Shown here: one piece after another, positions 1 to 11,724 of the stretch
Numbering within the stretch: position 1 is the stretch's first letter
Layout of the letters: each line of letters starts with the position of its first letter
NCBI GenBank assembly: GCA_035048495.1
Contig: CM068547.1
Location: 30,387,913-30,451,912 of the forward strand
Source: Euptelea pleiosperma
Taxonomy: Eukaryota > Streptophyta > Magnoliopsida > Ranunculales > Eupteleaceae
Reading direction: 5' to 3'
Length of the DNA stretch: 64,000 nucleotides
The notes under the pieces: generated by a model
The model's database searches: none
What the model was told of the DNA's origin: nothing
What the model saw: the letters and a program-made list of their open reading frames with translations, nothing else
Made by a program: the position numbers and the translations under genes

Positions 1-114
1 ATGGTGCACTTCACACAATTTATTACAGTACTAATACTAATCCAACCGAATATATACTTTAATAATAAAGGACTCCAATACTAGACCGGTGTTAAAAAAT
101 TGAAGATTAAACAG

Positions 115-650
115 CACACTCTTAAAGACGAATAACCATAGGGATGTTTGGTCCATCCCTACGTGGACCTATAGACCACAAATCAGTCAGATTAGTGTTT
201 AACGTTGGTTGATTTTTCATCGAGGGATTGGAGCGTTATTTCGGGTAATTGGTTCGAAAATCATAAAACCAGGTTGAATTTTGGTAAAGGCTCAGAGTCA
301 GAAGCCGGATTGTCAGATCTGTCACAACGCCCAATACAACACATGGCACACTCTTAGTGGACACTGACCTAATTGATGTTAGGCCAGTCCCTCGGGGGAC
401 CTCTAAACCAAAATCAGCCTGATTAGTGATTTCCAAGCGATTGGATTAAAGTTATTTTCATGGGTTGACTTTAACCTTAGGAATTTGAGCATTATTGAGC
501 GTTATTTAATTGGGTGTAAAGATCCAAAGGTTGTAAATCACTAATCAGGCTGATTTTTAGTTTGTAGGTCCACCGAGGGACTGGCCAAACATCCATACAG
601 TCAGAGTCCACTAAGAGTGTGCCACGTGGCTCGAATTTTGCACTATGACA
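115..650. repeat. MULE-type palindromic MITEs, family A (one half copy, one full copy)
   Basis: A half copy at about 115-330 is followed by a full palindromic copy at about 335-650. The arms carry the family A landmarks: a CACGTG-like core, 'gtggacctacaaacc', 'tcagcctgattagtgattt', then the same words reversed. The right arm ends in a perfect GCCACGTGGC at 621-630. No coding sequence is seen. Confidence 0.75.
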
Positions 651-711
651 GAAGTTTTACTGACTTCAAAAGGGGATTGGCCAGACTTCTAAGTTCGAAC
701 CATGTTTTGGT

Positions 712-1101
712 GAGCAAGACTTGCCTGACCACCCTACCTGACCACCTACAATAAAAGCCACGTGGAAATTCATTAGAGGACACTGACCATATAGATGTTT
801 GACCAATCTGTAAGTGGACCTACAAACAAAAAATCAGCCTGATTAATGATTTCAAACCGTTGGATCTTTATACGGAAATAATGGTAAATAATGCTCAAAT
901 TCATACGACTAAGATCAACAAACGAAAATGACTTCAACTAACCCATAGAAATCACTGATCAGGTTGATTTTGGGTTTGTAGGTCCACCTAGGGATTGGCC
1001 AAACATCTATACGGTCAGTATCCTCTAATAAATTTCCACGTGGCTTATATTGTGAGTAGTCAGGTAGCTACCTGACCACGGTGGTCAGGCAAGTCTTGCT
1101 C
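712..1101. mobile_element. Family A MULE MITE with outer inverted repeats
   Basis: The outer ends are inverted copies of GAGCAAGACTTGCCTGACC (left from 712, right ending 1101). The inner palindrome has CCACGTGG near 759 and 1036. The flanks tgttttggt and gtttttggt match at 7 of 9 positions, compatible with an aged 9-bp MULE target-site duplication. Confidence 0.75.
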
Positions 1102-1174
1102 GTTTTTGGTCAGTAGATCCACCTAGGAATGGACCAAACTTCAATAAGAATTTTTTTGATATATGCTATTTCAT

Positions 1175-1475
1175 TTGGACGTCCGAGCCATACTGAAAAT
1201 GCCACGTGGATTATTATTATAGATCAATGATCGTATGGATGTTTGAAACATCACAGAGCAAAAATCACCATGATTCATGGCTTTCTAACCGTTGAATTTC
1301 AGTATGTTTCATTGGTTATTTTCAACCATGGGATTTGAATATTATTTTGGGGTACTCAGATCCAATGCCTAGAAACTACCAATCAGGTTCACTTAGCGAT
1401 TGTTCAAACATCCGTACAGTCGTTGATCTCTAAGAATGATCCACGTGGCGTTTTTAGGTGTATCCCGGACGCCCG
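1175..1475. repeat. Diverged family A MITE
   Basis: CCACGTGG occurs near both ends (about 1202 and 1441), with the family A inner words between them. Termini are not clear. It lies about 170 bp before the pyrimidine-rich stretch at 1645. Confidence 0.65.
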
Positions 1476-1639
1476 GATCAAAAACGGTAGACTAAAATTT
1501 TTCTCAACTTCGATACGGTCAGTGGTCTCTACGAGTGTACGAGGTCCATACTGACGTCCGTGAAAGTCTATCATCAAAGACGTCCGTTATCATAGATTAT
1601 TCAGAAATGCGAGAATCTCTGGTGGTGCGTTGTGTCAGC

Positions 1640-2190
1640 CAACAACTTAGGAGCTCACACACACTCTCTCTCTCCCTCTCTCTCTCCACTTTATCTGCAG
1701 TAGTTCTGAATTGGTGGAGAGAGATTAAGATTAGTTTCTGAATTCTCCTGTCCTCTTCTGCTTCATGGTTTTCATCACAACCACGTTTCTCTGCTTCAAA
1801 AACCCAATTTAGGGTTTTGTCTTTACTCCATCGAATTAAAACCCTTTCGCTCTTTTTTGTGGTTCTGAATCTAGTAAGATTCAACCTCTGAAACTTAGAA
1901 ACTGACTGTGGTCAAGACAAAGAAGCAAGAATAGGAGCTCTTGGGATGATTTCTGGGAACTAAGAGCTTGTATTTTAATTCGAAAGAAAAGGGTGCCGAT
2001 CTTTAGGGTTTCTGCGTTGTCCATTGGAGAATTCTATTTACTGTATTTGGTAACTATTGAATGTTTTTTCTTCTCTACATTTTTTGTGTTTATTTCTTCA
2101 TAATTTTGAATGATTTGTGTTCTCTCATATTAGATCGAGCGAGGATTTCTAGTTTGCGCAGCAGGTTTCTCATATCTTATCTGGTAAGAT
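1640..2190 (+). promoter_or_regulatory. Promoter-like stretch / possible orphan 5' exon
   Basis: A (CT)n tract at about 1663-1688 is followed by 'aaccc' and 'agggttt' motifs and leader-like sequence with no long reading frame, ending in a strong donor-like CTG|GTAAGA at about 2181. This looks like a plant 5' untranslated exon. It could be a distal leader of BOU (coding start 5861) or a relic of a lost gene or non-coding RNA. No product can be assigned. Confidence 0.3.
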
Positions 2191-2276
2191 TTCTTGTTAC
2201 ATTGCTTCCTTGCTTTCTCTTTTATTTTCTCGTTCTCTTATGTTTTTTATTTTTACTTATGGAAAAAGTAGATTTA

Positions 2277-2379
2277 GGGCCTGTTTGGACAACCATTTTT
2301 GTGCCAAAAAAGAGATTCTTTTTTTCTGGCATCAAAAATCTCCTTTTCATGGCAGAACAATGGTATTCCAAACAGGTCC
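2277..2379. mobile_element. Tourist-like (PIF/Harbinger) MITE
   Basis: The termini GGGCCTGTTTGG and CCAAACAGGTCC are inverted repeats, flanked by TTA at 2274-2276 and 2380-2382. This is the classic TTA duplication of PIF/Harbinger elements. The element is 103 bp and non-coding. Confidence 0.8.
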
Positions 2380-2382
2380 TTA

Positions 2383-3839
2383 GAGTTTTGGAGACTTTTT
2401 TCTTGGATTAATGATCCTGGGATGAAGCTAAAACTTTCCGATCTATAGAATTGTTCTCTTGATTGTTTGGGATTTTCGTTTATTAGCCGTCTGAAAGAAT
2501 ATTTTACATTAGATGGCTAAGATAATACAATGGGTTTTGATTTTTGTCTCAACAGATCTGTTGTGGAACAATTCTGAATTGTAGGTCCCCATATTCCCTA
2601 GATTATGCCATATATAATGGAGGCAGAGAAGATTTTTTTCTTCTTGATCTCCTGTCCTGACGTGAGTACGAGTCTAGAAAATGTTGATTGCAATTAAGAA
2701 TCGTTCGAAATCAAAAGTGAACACGAATGGATCTAACAAGATTACATTCAGTACCTCATTTTGCATTGCAGCTTTTCCTTGGTAGATTTATGTGCTTATG
2801 CGCTATTGCAAACTTGCAAAGTAATTTATAGATTTATTCTGTTCATCAATTTTTATCTTGTTAAATCACGTGTCATATTTGCATGATATTATTATTAATA
2901 AGTCCTACTTCATGATGTAAGAATGCAAGAACACAACCCTAGTTCGTATCCATACCACTTAGATGTGGAACTCGGGCGGGTTGGGTCGACCCAACCCATC
3001 CCGAGCTTTTCAAACAGCTCAAACCAAGCCCAACCTAACCCAAGCTTGGGTCCAATGTGTTCATCCCGAGCTGTTCATTTCGAAGACGAAACCCAATTTG
3101 GGTTAAGTCGGATTGGTTGGGTGACAATATTAGCAGAAACCTAAAGGTGAGAACCTATATATGTATAGAACGGGTTATTATATAAGGAATAATGAAGATG
3201 AGACGAATAAATAAAGGTTATTATATAAGTAATATACTTGTAATATTTTTGTAATCATTAAATTAGAATAAATTGCAATCGAGAATTATTTCAAGTATTC
3301 TCTCCAGCTGTTGAGGAAGCTGCTGTGTTTTGTGGGTGTGGAGCCTACAAAAGGGTGGTGCTGATTCCATCCAATAGGAGACTCAAGGTTGGTGCAGATT
3401 GCAACCTTGAACTATTCATATCTTCCTCCTCTCTCCTCCCTCTTTTCTTGTATTATTTTTCTCTCATTTTAAACAAATATTTACAATCAGAAACCTAATA
3501 GTTCTGTTTCAATCCTTAATTCTAACCCACTATCAATTAACCTTCAAACCAGTCCCTAAATAGCTTCAATTGAACCCTGTAGAAGACCTGAACGCTTCTA
3601 AAATTAGCTTTAGGCTAGTTCTCAACCTTCCCAATTGAACCCTTCCAAAAATCCTTTCCTTAAAACCATAATCTCACTCAACATACCCTGCTGCCTATAA
3701 ATAGTCCAGGACCTAATTTGGTCTGCTTTTCCATCTTTTAACCCATCTAAACAGTCCAAAAGCTGTATCCTTACCCTAGCCTGAACTTAGTTTTAAGCTC
3801 ATCCCATTACCATCCAAACCCTAGCCCTAGAAATCTTAA
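2383..3839. other. Non-coding stretch with a GGGTTGGG-type repeat
   Basis: No gene is recognised. At 2960-3130 there is 'gggttgggtcgacccaaccc' and related proline-rich-looking repeats, matching other hAT-end fragments in the window (11240, 12310, 19715). A TATA-like ctataaatag lies at about 3695 without a recognisable gene after it. Confidence 0.4.
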
Positions 3840-4225
3840 GGACCTTATCAAATGCTGGACCACTGTTCAATTTCAAGGGTGCGGGCAGATCCTTTGGAGA
3901 CTTCTTCCTTTTGCTATCTTTTGGAGTTTACGGAAGGAAAGAAACAATATAATTTTTTAAGACAAATTTGAATGCCAAGAGCAAGTTATCAAGAAGATCA
4001 TGACCAAACTATACTTTTGGACATTGGTCCTTAAGAAATTTAAGGAATCACTTTCAATGCATTGCATTCAAACTGGGGGATCTTTGTACAGGATGATTTG
4101 CATTAAGGACTTTGTTTATTATTGAGGCTGATATTCCTTTCGGGAGTTTTGTGTAGCCTTCTTCTTTCTATCCTCTTTTGGGGCTTGTCCCCCTTAATAC
4201 ATTCACTTGTCAAACAAAAAAAAGG
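3840..4225 (+). mobile_element. LINE (L1-type) 3' end fragment
   Basis: The forward strand encodes a decayed end of an L1 polyprotein: the words FAIFWSLRKERNNIIF (one frame, stop just after) are typical of the zf-RVT tail. A pyrimidine-rich 3' end and an A-rich run (about 4217-4224) follow. Stops and frame changes show it is dead. No clear target-site duplication was found. Confidence 0.6.
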
Positions 4226-4639
4226 AGGAAGAACCTTCTAGTCCCATTTTTTGGCATCTGTTTCTTATTGTTAATATTTGTCTTTTTTTTATGGTTGTTC
4301 TAGAATTTCCCATTACTTAAATGAAGGTTTAGGGAGATTGCTTGGGGATTAAAGTCTGTAGGTAACAAAAGTTAGTGATGTTTGTTATAGGAGTCTGGGA
4401 TCACACATTTGTGCATCTTTACCTAAAACACAATTTAAAACCAGGATAAGCATTCTGTAGTCCTCTAGTCCTGAATGACTTGTTCAACTTACAGTTCATT
4501 AGGGGTCATTGCTTATCTTTCTTTGTAGGGATCTTTTTTTTGTTTTTGTTTCACCTTTTCTTATCTCATATTTCAGCATAGCTAATATGTTTAACAATTC
4601 ATTGTATATCCCAGGCTAGCCCTAAAACTTACCCTATCT
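4226..4639. other. Region upstream of the BOU leader
   Basis: AT-rich sequence between the LINE remnant and the pyrimidine-rich leader exon. Nothing coding is seen. It may hold the BOU core promoter, but no convincing TATA box could be fixed. Confidence 0.3.
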
Positions 4640-5860
4640 TCATTGGTTCTTTCTCCCTCAGACCCTCCTCAACTCAACCTCACCCCCTCCCCCCAAACCC
4701 AGTCACCATCTGCCTGCTGTTGGTTGCCTTCTGCTGTCAACAAACACCATCATCCTTCTCCAACGGTTCCCCTCCCCCCACTTCCAAAATCTCTCTCTCT
4801 CTCTCTCTCTGGAAAAAATGGACTTACAGGTTGGATCTTTAAATCATTCAATCTTTTTTATAATTTTTTTTTTATTTACAGAAATAGCTGATTATTAAAT
4901 TATTTTAGATCTTTGATTCAGAACTAAAATCGAGTGTTCTTGATTTCTGCAATTATGGTTAATTTTTATAGGGTTTGCTTTGTCTATCTATTTTAATCGA
5001 TAGAGATTTTACATGTATTGTTTTGTTTTGGAGAAATGTTATCTTTTTGATTCTTAGTCGTTCGAGTTTGGAAAAATGGGAAATTTCTGTTCTTTTATAT
5101 GGTTACTATTTTTGTTATTCCTTCATTTTTGTGAGGAGTTTGGGCTTTGTACTTGTAGAAAGTCCTCTTTAAATCTATCTAAGAAGCAACAGCGCTGGTT
5201 TTTCATATTTAATTTTCTTTGAGATCAATCTTGGGATTTTTTTAATCTAGTTTGAATAAATAGATTTTATTAATCTATAAATTATATCACTTATAGTTAA
5301 GAAGTAAGAACCTGCTGAAAGAGATAATTTTACACATGCTTTTTATATTCTGAATTTTTGAATGTTGAATCTGAATTGTACTTATTATTCTTATACTGTA
5401 TTTTTGTGTTCTCTGGTTTTTTTTTTTTTTGCCGAGTTTTTGAATGCCAAATCCGAATTACACTCAAACTTATCTTGTGCAGTATTTTGCAGAACTCCAA
5501 ATCGCTAACTATTATCACAGCATGCCCCATTTGTTTTTGGAAGATAGTGCTCATTGATTTTATTTGTATATGTATGTGATATGTTGCTTATTTGTATTTG
5601 AGTGTTTAATACTTGGATTTATATGTACTACATAGCTTGCAGTTTCTTCATTTTAATGTGGTTTAGCCTGAAGCTTAAATTAAAGGTGCTCTCTATTAGT
5701 CTGTCCAACCTTGAGGTCGTCGGGTTTTAGTCCAGCACATTTTAATTTTTAAGAAGAAAAAAAAGAGAACTTATCGAATTAATTTCTCCTCCAGTCCTGC
5801 TGAATTATCAAACTATTTGTGTTTGTCTCTAAGATAACTGTTTTTTCTCTTTATTTGCAG
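4640..5860 (+). other. BOU: BOU 5' leader exon and leader intron
   Basis: A C/T-rich leader (about 4640-4829) with a (CT)n tract at 4790-4811 ends in ACAG|GTTGGA, a plausible donor at 4829/4830. A T-rich intron then runs to TTATTTGCAG at 5860, directly before the coding ATG. Leader introns are common in plant nuclear genes. An ATG at 4818 would be in frame with the coding exon after splicing and would add four residues. Confidence 0.55.
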
Positions 5861-6853
5861 ATGGGGGAAGTAGCCAAGGACCTAGCTGCTGGGACTGTTG
5901 GAGGAACGGCACAGTTGATAGTTGGGCATCCCTTCGATACCATCAAGGTCAAGCTCCAAAGCCAGCCGGCTCCCCTTCCTGGTCAACCCCCCATGTATAG
6001 AGGAGCTATGGATGCTGTTAAGCAAACAATTGCAGCGGAAGGCCCAGGGGGCTTGTACAAAGGCATGGGGGCTCCACTTGCCACAGTGGCAGCTTTCAAT
6101 GCTGTCCTCTTTACTGTGAGGGGACAAATGGAGGCATTATTGAGGTCCCAACCTGGTGCTCCACTTACAGTCAACCAGCAGGTTGTATGTGGGGCTGGGG
6201 CCGGAGTTGCCGTTTCATTTCTAGCATGCCCCACTGAGTTGATAAAGTGCAGGTCAGTATTATTGTGAAATTCTTTCTTTTGGGCTGGAGTAATCACTGA
6301 AGCCTCCAAGTTTGCATCTTTTTCCTGCACGAATTTACGGTGAAAACACAGGTTGCAAGCCCAGAGTGCGTTGGCAGGTTCCAGCGCAGCTGGTGGAGCA
6401 GTAAAGTATGGAGGGCCAATGGATGTTGCAAGACATGTTCTCAGATCAGAAGGTGGTACGAGAGGCCTTTTTAAAGGCCTGGTTCCCACCTTAGCACGTG
6501 AAGTCCCCGGAAATGCTGCAATGTTCGGTGTCTATGAAGCTCTCAAGCAGTACCTAGCCGGGAGCCAAGACACTTCAGGGTTGGGAAGGGGCTCTTTGAT
6601 TATTGCTGGAGGCTTGGCTGGAGCCTCCTTTTGGGTCTCTGTCTACCCAACTGATGTTGTGAAGAGTGTAATTCAGGTAGATGATTACAAGAATCCCAAA
6701 TACTCGGGTTCAATTGGTGCCTTCAGGAAGATCCTGGCATCAGAGGGAATCAAAGGCCTGTACAAAGGGTTTGGGCCTGCCATGGCTCGAAGTGTTCCAG
6801 CAAACGCAGCCTGCTTCTTGGCTTATGAGGTGACGAGATCTAGCTTGGGATGA
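5861..6853 (+). CDS. BOU: Mitochondrial carnitine/acylcarnitine carrier-like protein (BOU)
   Basis: Two exons, 5861-6252 and 6352-6853, join in phase across an AGG arginine codon to give 297 residues, close to the roughly 300 of Arabidopsis A BOUT DE SOUFFLE. Three mitochondrial carrier repeats are present, each with its Px[D/E]xx[K/R] signature: PFDTIK (24-29), PTELIK (124-129) and PTDVVK (230-235). The second halves carry the usual GLYKG/GLFKG motifs. The family sits in the inner mitochondrial membrane; BOU is linked to photorespiratory metabolism and seedling growth in light, although it was named after carnitine carriers. The intron 6253-6351 has GT-AG ends. The start at 5861 is preferred because MGEVAKDL aligns with other BOU N-termini. 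The gene looks intact. Confidence 0.95.
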
Positions 6854-7305
6854 TGACCAGATGGATGGATGTCTTCTGATTCTTTCTCACCGGCCAAGAA
6901 TTTGGGTGAAATGTTTCCATGGTTCTTATTTCTTCTTTTCTCAAATGCCATTTCTAGCCATTAAATGAAACCTGTGCGATGGTTTGAAACATTTTCTCGA
7001 CAGATTGACTAGCATGTTTCAACATTTCTCCGGTGTTTCTTTTTGTTTTTGTTTTTTGGGTAAGCCTCCGATGTTTATTTGGAAGCTAAGAATAAATCTC
7101 CTCCGTAGCATTGGTACACTAATGTTATCATAACGTTTCAACTTTTGACTTTGGGAATCTTGCAGAAGTTTCTTATTTAAGGCAAAAGGACCAAACTCTG
7201 TGAATTTTGGACATGGATTCTCTTTATGAGACAAAATGCACTTATCGTCAATCATAGGTGCTTAATCTTTCTACCTGTTCTTGAGCTATAAACTTCAGAG
7301 CATAT
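6854..7305 (+). other. BOU 3' flank
   Basis: AT-rich sequence after the stop, with attaaatgaa at about 6960 as a possible poly(A) region. No further coding sequence is seen before the MITE at 7306. Confidence 0.4.
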
Positions 7306-8007
7306 GAGCAACTCCAACACACATCTCGAAAAGCTGGCTCCAAAAGGGAATCTGTTCTATATTAGGAGATAGAGACACCCCTCAAAAGGTGTTGTACTTC
7401 ACTGGTCCTATCTCTAAAAAAAGCATATTCTCTAAAAATGTTACACATGTGGATTGCTAAAAAACATTCTTTTTCATTAAGTGATTTTTAGGCATTGAAT
7501 TAAAATTATGTGAAGATGGACTGATTTTAACCGTAGGAATTTGAGCATTATTGACCATTATTTGAGGTACAAAGATCCAAAGGTTTGAAATCACTAATCA
7601 AGCTGATTTTTGGTTTGTAGGTCCACCTAGGGATTGGAAAAACATCCATAGTCAGAGTCCTCTAAGGTTAACGACTCCAAAGGTTGCCATGTGGCATTTT
7701 AAAATGTAAGTATATATCAAAATATTTGAATAAGGACACAAAAAGTATTTTAAAATTGTTGTTAATAAAAGTCGATGATTTTTAAAAGGGATACAGAAGG
7801 AATTAAATTTATTTAAAAGATTAGTACAAGATTAAAGTAGGAAATTCAGAAAAGCAAAACTTCAAATTTGGAGCCAGATAATAGAATCTTCATATTTGGA
7901 GTCAGATATAGAGATGGAGGAGCTGGCTGCAATAGAGATGGGTTAGAATGCATTTCAAAAAAAAGCATCTCTATATTTGGAGTTACAGAAATGGGTTGGA
8001 GTTGCTG
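7306..8007. mobile_element. PIF/Harbinger-like element with nested family A half copy
   Basis: Ends AGCAACTCCAA (7307) and TTGGAGTTGCT (to 8006) are inverted repeats of the kind found in PIF/Pong-type elements. The inner sequence has repeated 'gagtcagatatagagatgg' words. A family A half copy (about 7500-7695) is nested in the middle. No transposase is encoded and the target duplication is not clear. Confidence 0.5.
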
Positions 8008-8799
8008 AGTGATTCACAATTAAGCTCGTAGCCAGACTTTACCTGGGTGGCTTTTGATGCAGAATTGAGCAGCACTAGGCTAGACTTCTAATAAAAATAG
8101 TCGTGCTACCCCATGGATAACCGGACATAATTTTGTCCTGTTGAGGCCTCTGACCGTTGGATTCAAGAGATCAATGGTCCATGAGGCAACAATATCCAAC
8201 GGTCAAAGGCCTCAACAATATCCAACGGTCAATGGTCAAGACTCGCCTATCTTTCACCTTAGTGAGTTTCGTGTTTTTGTCAAATAATCGGCTAGAAATG
8301 ACGAATCAGGACCACATGGCATTTTAAGCTGAACGTCCCATCTATGGATGGATATTTGTGTTGTATAGTCTGGCATGTTTAGTCTTAATACCAAGGGGCA
8401 GAAAGGGGGATGCTAGCAAACAACGCCTTACTGGCATTGCACAGATGCAACGCCGTAAAAGACGAGAAAAATGTAGTTTAGTTCAAGGTGTAGTTTTGTT
8501 GTATTGATGAAATAAGATACTGATGAAGAATGAGTTGCAGATGATTACATGAAGCAACAGGATCAACAAAAGATAGGCCAGAAGGTCAAATGCACGACTT
8601 CTACTTCTCGATCTTGTATCAGAATGACTATAATATATCAGGTTGGATTCGTATTTAGGACTACTACTACTACTACGAAATCCATTAAGCTGCTTTACGA
8701 TCACGAAAATATGTTATTTTGATGGTGAAAATGCACTTTTTGTATCAAGCTTTCTATTTTAGCAAGTTTCATTCTAGCAGCCCTAGTAGGTTAATTTCT
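8008..8799. other. Non-coding; short palindromic repeat
   Basis: At 8090-8235 there are inverted and direct copies of 'caatatccaacggtcaa', similar to a stretch at 62050-62150. The rest shows no gene; short reading frames here have no recognisable domain. Confidence 0.35.
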
Positions 8800-9407
8800 G
8801 AGTCTCAACTTGTTTTTTTTTTTTTTGAACTATAAGCTGGGGTTAGGCAAACCCCTATCAGATATTAATCACGAAAGGCATTACAACCTAGTATAAATCC
8901 TACCTTAGGCATCATGCCGAACTATGGTGTCCAGTTCCTTATGAAGGGGAGGAACAGAAACTATACAATCTTCGGCATGACATAGGGTGGAAAGAGCATC
9001 AGCAGCTCTATTAGTTTCTCCATAATGTCAAACCAACCAAAACAACATTTCAGATTTTTGATGGACTTCAGAATCGTCATGCAATAGCACGGATAGGGTT
9101 CTTTGTCTAGAATGCATTTAACAGCCCTCAAAGAGTCACTTCCAACCTCAACCTTAGTGTATCCAATATCTATCTTGATACTAAGGCCTTTTTCAATCCC
9201 TTGGAGCTCGTGGAAGAGGACTGACCTTCTTGTTGTTCCCGCAGAGAAGGCACATAAGACCATCCCATTAGAGTTTCTCATTATGCCACCAAACCCAGCA
9301 TAGGCATGCTTCATTGAGCCTTCTGTATTGAGCTTCACCACCCCTTGAGTAGAGGGTTTCCACTTGCATTGCATGACCATGCTTCTTCCAGAGTCTCAAT
9401 TTGTTTT
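8800..9407 (-). mobile_element. 5'-truncated LINE carrying an RNase H-like domain, with target-site duplication
   Basis: The minus strand encodes the C-terminal RNase H-like region of plant L1 elements: KWKPSTQGVVKLNTEGS, a GGIMRN motif, an HELQGIEKGL helix and a GSDS motif, in one frame from 9380. A frameshift then moves the tail (ETNRAADALSTLCHAED) into another frame. The element ends in a poly(A) tail, seen as T's at 8813-8826. The flanks gagtctcaacttgtttt (8800-8816) and gagtctcaatttgtttt (9391-9407) differ at one base and form the target-site duplication. It is a dead, 5'-truncated insertion. Confidence 0.88.
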
Positions 9408-9981
9408 AGCAGGTTGTTATTAGTAATTTTAAGATAGTAATTAAGTTTTGGTAGAGTTGGAATTTTGGGTAATTTAGGGTCGAGTCCATAAATATGGGAT
9501 TGTAATAGCTTGCAAAAGAGATTATGAGTTTTTCCAAGACAAAAAAATCAAAACCCGATACACAATATATAAAAGCAAAATTTCTCCTGGTTAGTAGATC
9601 TTAATGCTCTGATAGTCCAAGAAATTTCAACCTTATATCAAGAAGCAGAGGACAATGGGAGATGCATTTCTTACCAAGGAAAACAAAGAAAAGGAGAAAC
9701 AATTTGAACCCTGCCTAGAAGGAGGAGGTCTCTATCTCACCTCTCAAAAATAAATTAGTAGGAAACCATCCATGGTAGCATATCTAGACACATCTTGTTA
9801 ATAGACATCTCTCGACGACCGTTAGCTAGTAATCTGGCAGTCACTGTACTGCAAAGCCATCACCAGGTTCTTTCATTAGACAAAAACTAGGTAGTGGGCC
9901 TGCGGATCAATTGGTCGCCGTGACAAATCTTTATGCATCATTCATCATCATAATAACAATGACAGCAATGAGATCATTTGT
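9408..9981. other. 3' flank of the PFP-alpha remnant; no gene seen
   Basis: AT-rich sequence between the LINE and the last PFP-alpha exon. It may contain the old 3' untranslated region. No domain, RNA gene or clear repeat is seen. Confidence 0.3.
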
Positions 9982-10688
9982 TCATAATGATGCCTGGCCT
10001 TCTGTAGAGGGAGATATGAGTGACAGGATGTTGATTACAGAGGACATGGAACTCAAGGCTACCTTCAACACCTCTTGTGAACAACCTGTTTTCACCTGCC
10101 ACACAAGGACACACAAGATATGATCTTGGGAATTTTGAACCAACACTGACATAGTAAAGGTAAATTTGAGGATATAAGATCCTTGCTTTTTACAATATAT
10201 AAATGTCGGATAGCCATATACATGGTGTACATGGAGAGGAGACAAACCCAACATTTTATACGTTCCTTTAGATCTATGCCAATATTAACCTGCCCAAATA
10301 TATCACAAACCTCCTATCTAATTATGTCTTTTACATGGCAATGGAAAAAATGAGCAATTATTCGATCGGGTCAATTTTTAGCATACAAGAATTACTATTT
10401 GAGACCACTGAATGGCAGGTCCACTCCTTGTATGTAAACAACTATGGCTATGCTGCTTGTAGATCTAATACCACTCCAAAGTCAAAGATAGGGAAAGAAA
10501 GGAATAATCAAATGCTACGTTGGTTAGCATTCAGTATTTAGAATAAGAGCAATCAGTTTGCAACAAACAAATACCTATAAGCAAGCCAAACAGAAAAAGA
10601 AGAAAGAATAGAAATGCATAAGCAAGCATAAGAGAGAACTTGGTTCTTAAATTTTTCCATGTCAAGATAAGCTTGCAATTCCTTTACA

Positions 10689-10708
10689 CCCCCCCCCCCC
10701 CCCCCCCC
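10689..10708. repeat. Poly(C) run of 20
   Basis: Twenty C's in the forward strand, inside the PFP-alpha remnant's penultimate exon, where they read as glycine codons on -. Confidence 0.9.
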
Positions 10709-11015
10709 AACCCCAATGTAGTCTACACATAAACTAATGGGCTTGCTGTTAGATCCCGGTCCCTCAAACTGAAGGGGTCCTGGATTTCCATAGAGATTGT
10801 CCATCAAGAATCTTTCAGCATCTCGAATCAGCATTCTGTTGGCACCACCATATCAATAAAATATACTCTAAAGAAAGGCTAGAAAATGACAACAAAATCT
10901 GTTTAAACCAAGGATGAGAATATGGAAATTGGAGTCTCTATTGGTCATCCCAAAAACCATCATGTATCATTTGTGGAACAGAGCAAATGGGGTGCCCACA
11001 GAGGAATAGGGTAGT

Positions 11016-11235
11016 AGAGAGAGAGAGAGAGAGAGAGAGATATGGATGGGCAAATGGGGTGCCAAAAGAGCAATAGGGCAGTAGAGTGAGCTTTTGGATT
11101 GGCCTATGGTGTTTAAGTTTTAGATGAATCAGGAGAATGTGGATCCTTACTCTATACAAATCCATAAGATTCCACCTTGGAGCCGAAGTTACAATTGTTG
11201 AGAGGGGTGTGTGTGTGTGTGTGTGAGAGAGAGAT
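11016..11235. repeat. (GA)n and (GT)n(GA)n microsatellites
   Basis: (GA)n at 11016-11041 and (GT)n running into (GA)n at 11206-11235, within the long intron of the PFP-alpha remnant. A 'caaatggggtgcc' word occurs on both sides of the first tract. Confidence 0.85.
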
Positions 11236-11724
11236 ATGCAACTTGGTTGGGTTGGGAGTCAACCCAACCCGAGTTCGAGCCCAACCTGTGTTGCTCATGG
11301 GTTCAGAGTGTCCGATTCAGTGAATCTTGAAAAATAAGATTCAAGGACTCGGCAATATATTTTAAATAATATGAAATAAAGTAATTATTTTTTTAAATAA
11401 GAACGATAATAGTAGGTAATGTGACAGGATATCTTATGATTAGTATCATATACTTATAGACAAGAGAGTAAATATATGTGATGTTGTATTTGTTGCATAG
11501 AAAACTTCGCCCTAAAAGGTAGTGCTCATAATATATGCCAAATGTCAGTATCTTGCAAGAAAGGAAAGAAAAAACAAGACGGAATTTGGAAGTGTCACAT
11601 CAGAATCTGTGTCATGTCAAACTCCAACATGTATCCGACATGGGTACTTCGGACGCTTAGAAGAATCCATGCAACGTAGCTATTATAGCATCGGGTTAAA
11701 ATGACATGCCTAATTGTCTCTTAA

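Noticed and set aside
2061..2411. 116-residue hydrophobic reading frame as a membrane protein
   Set aside because: It is T-rich intron-like sequence and its end is the Tourist MITE at 2277-2379.
5983..6489. 168-residue minus-strand reading frame
   Set aside because: It is the antisense shadow of the BOU exons and crosses the BOU intron.
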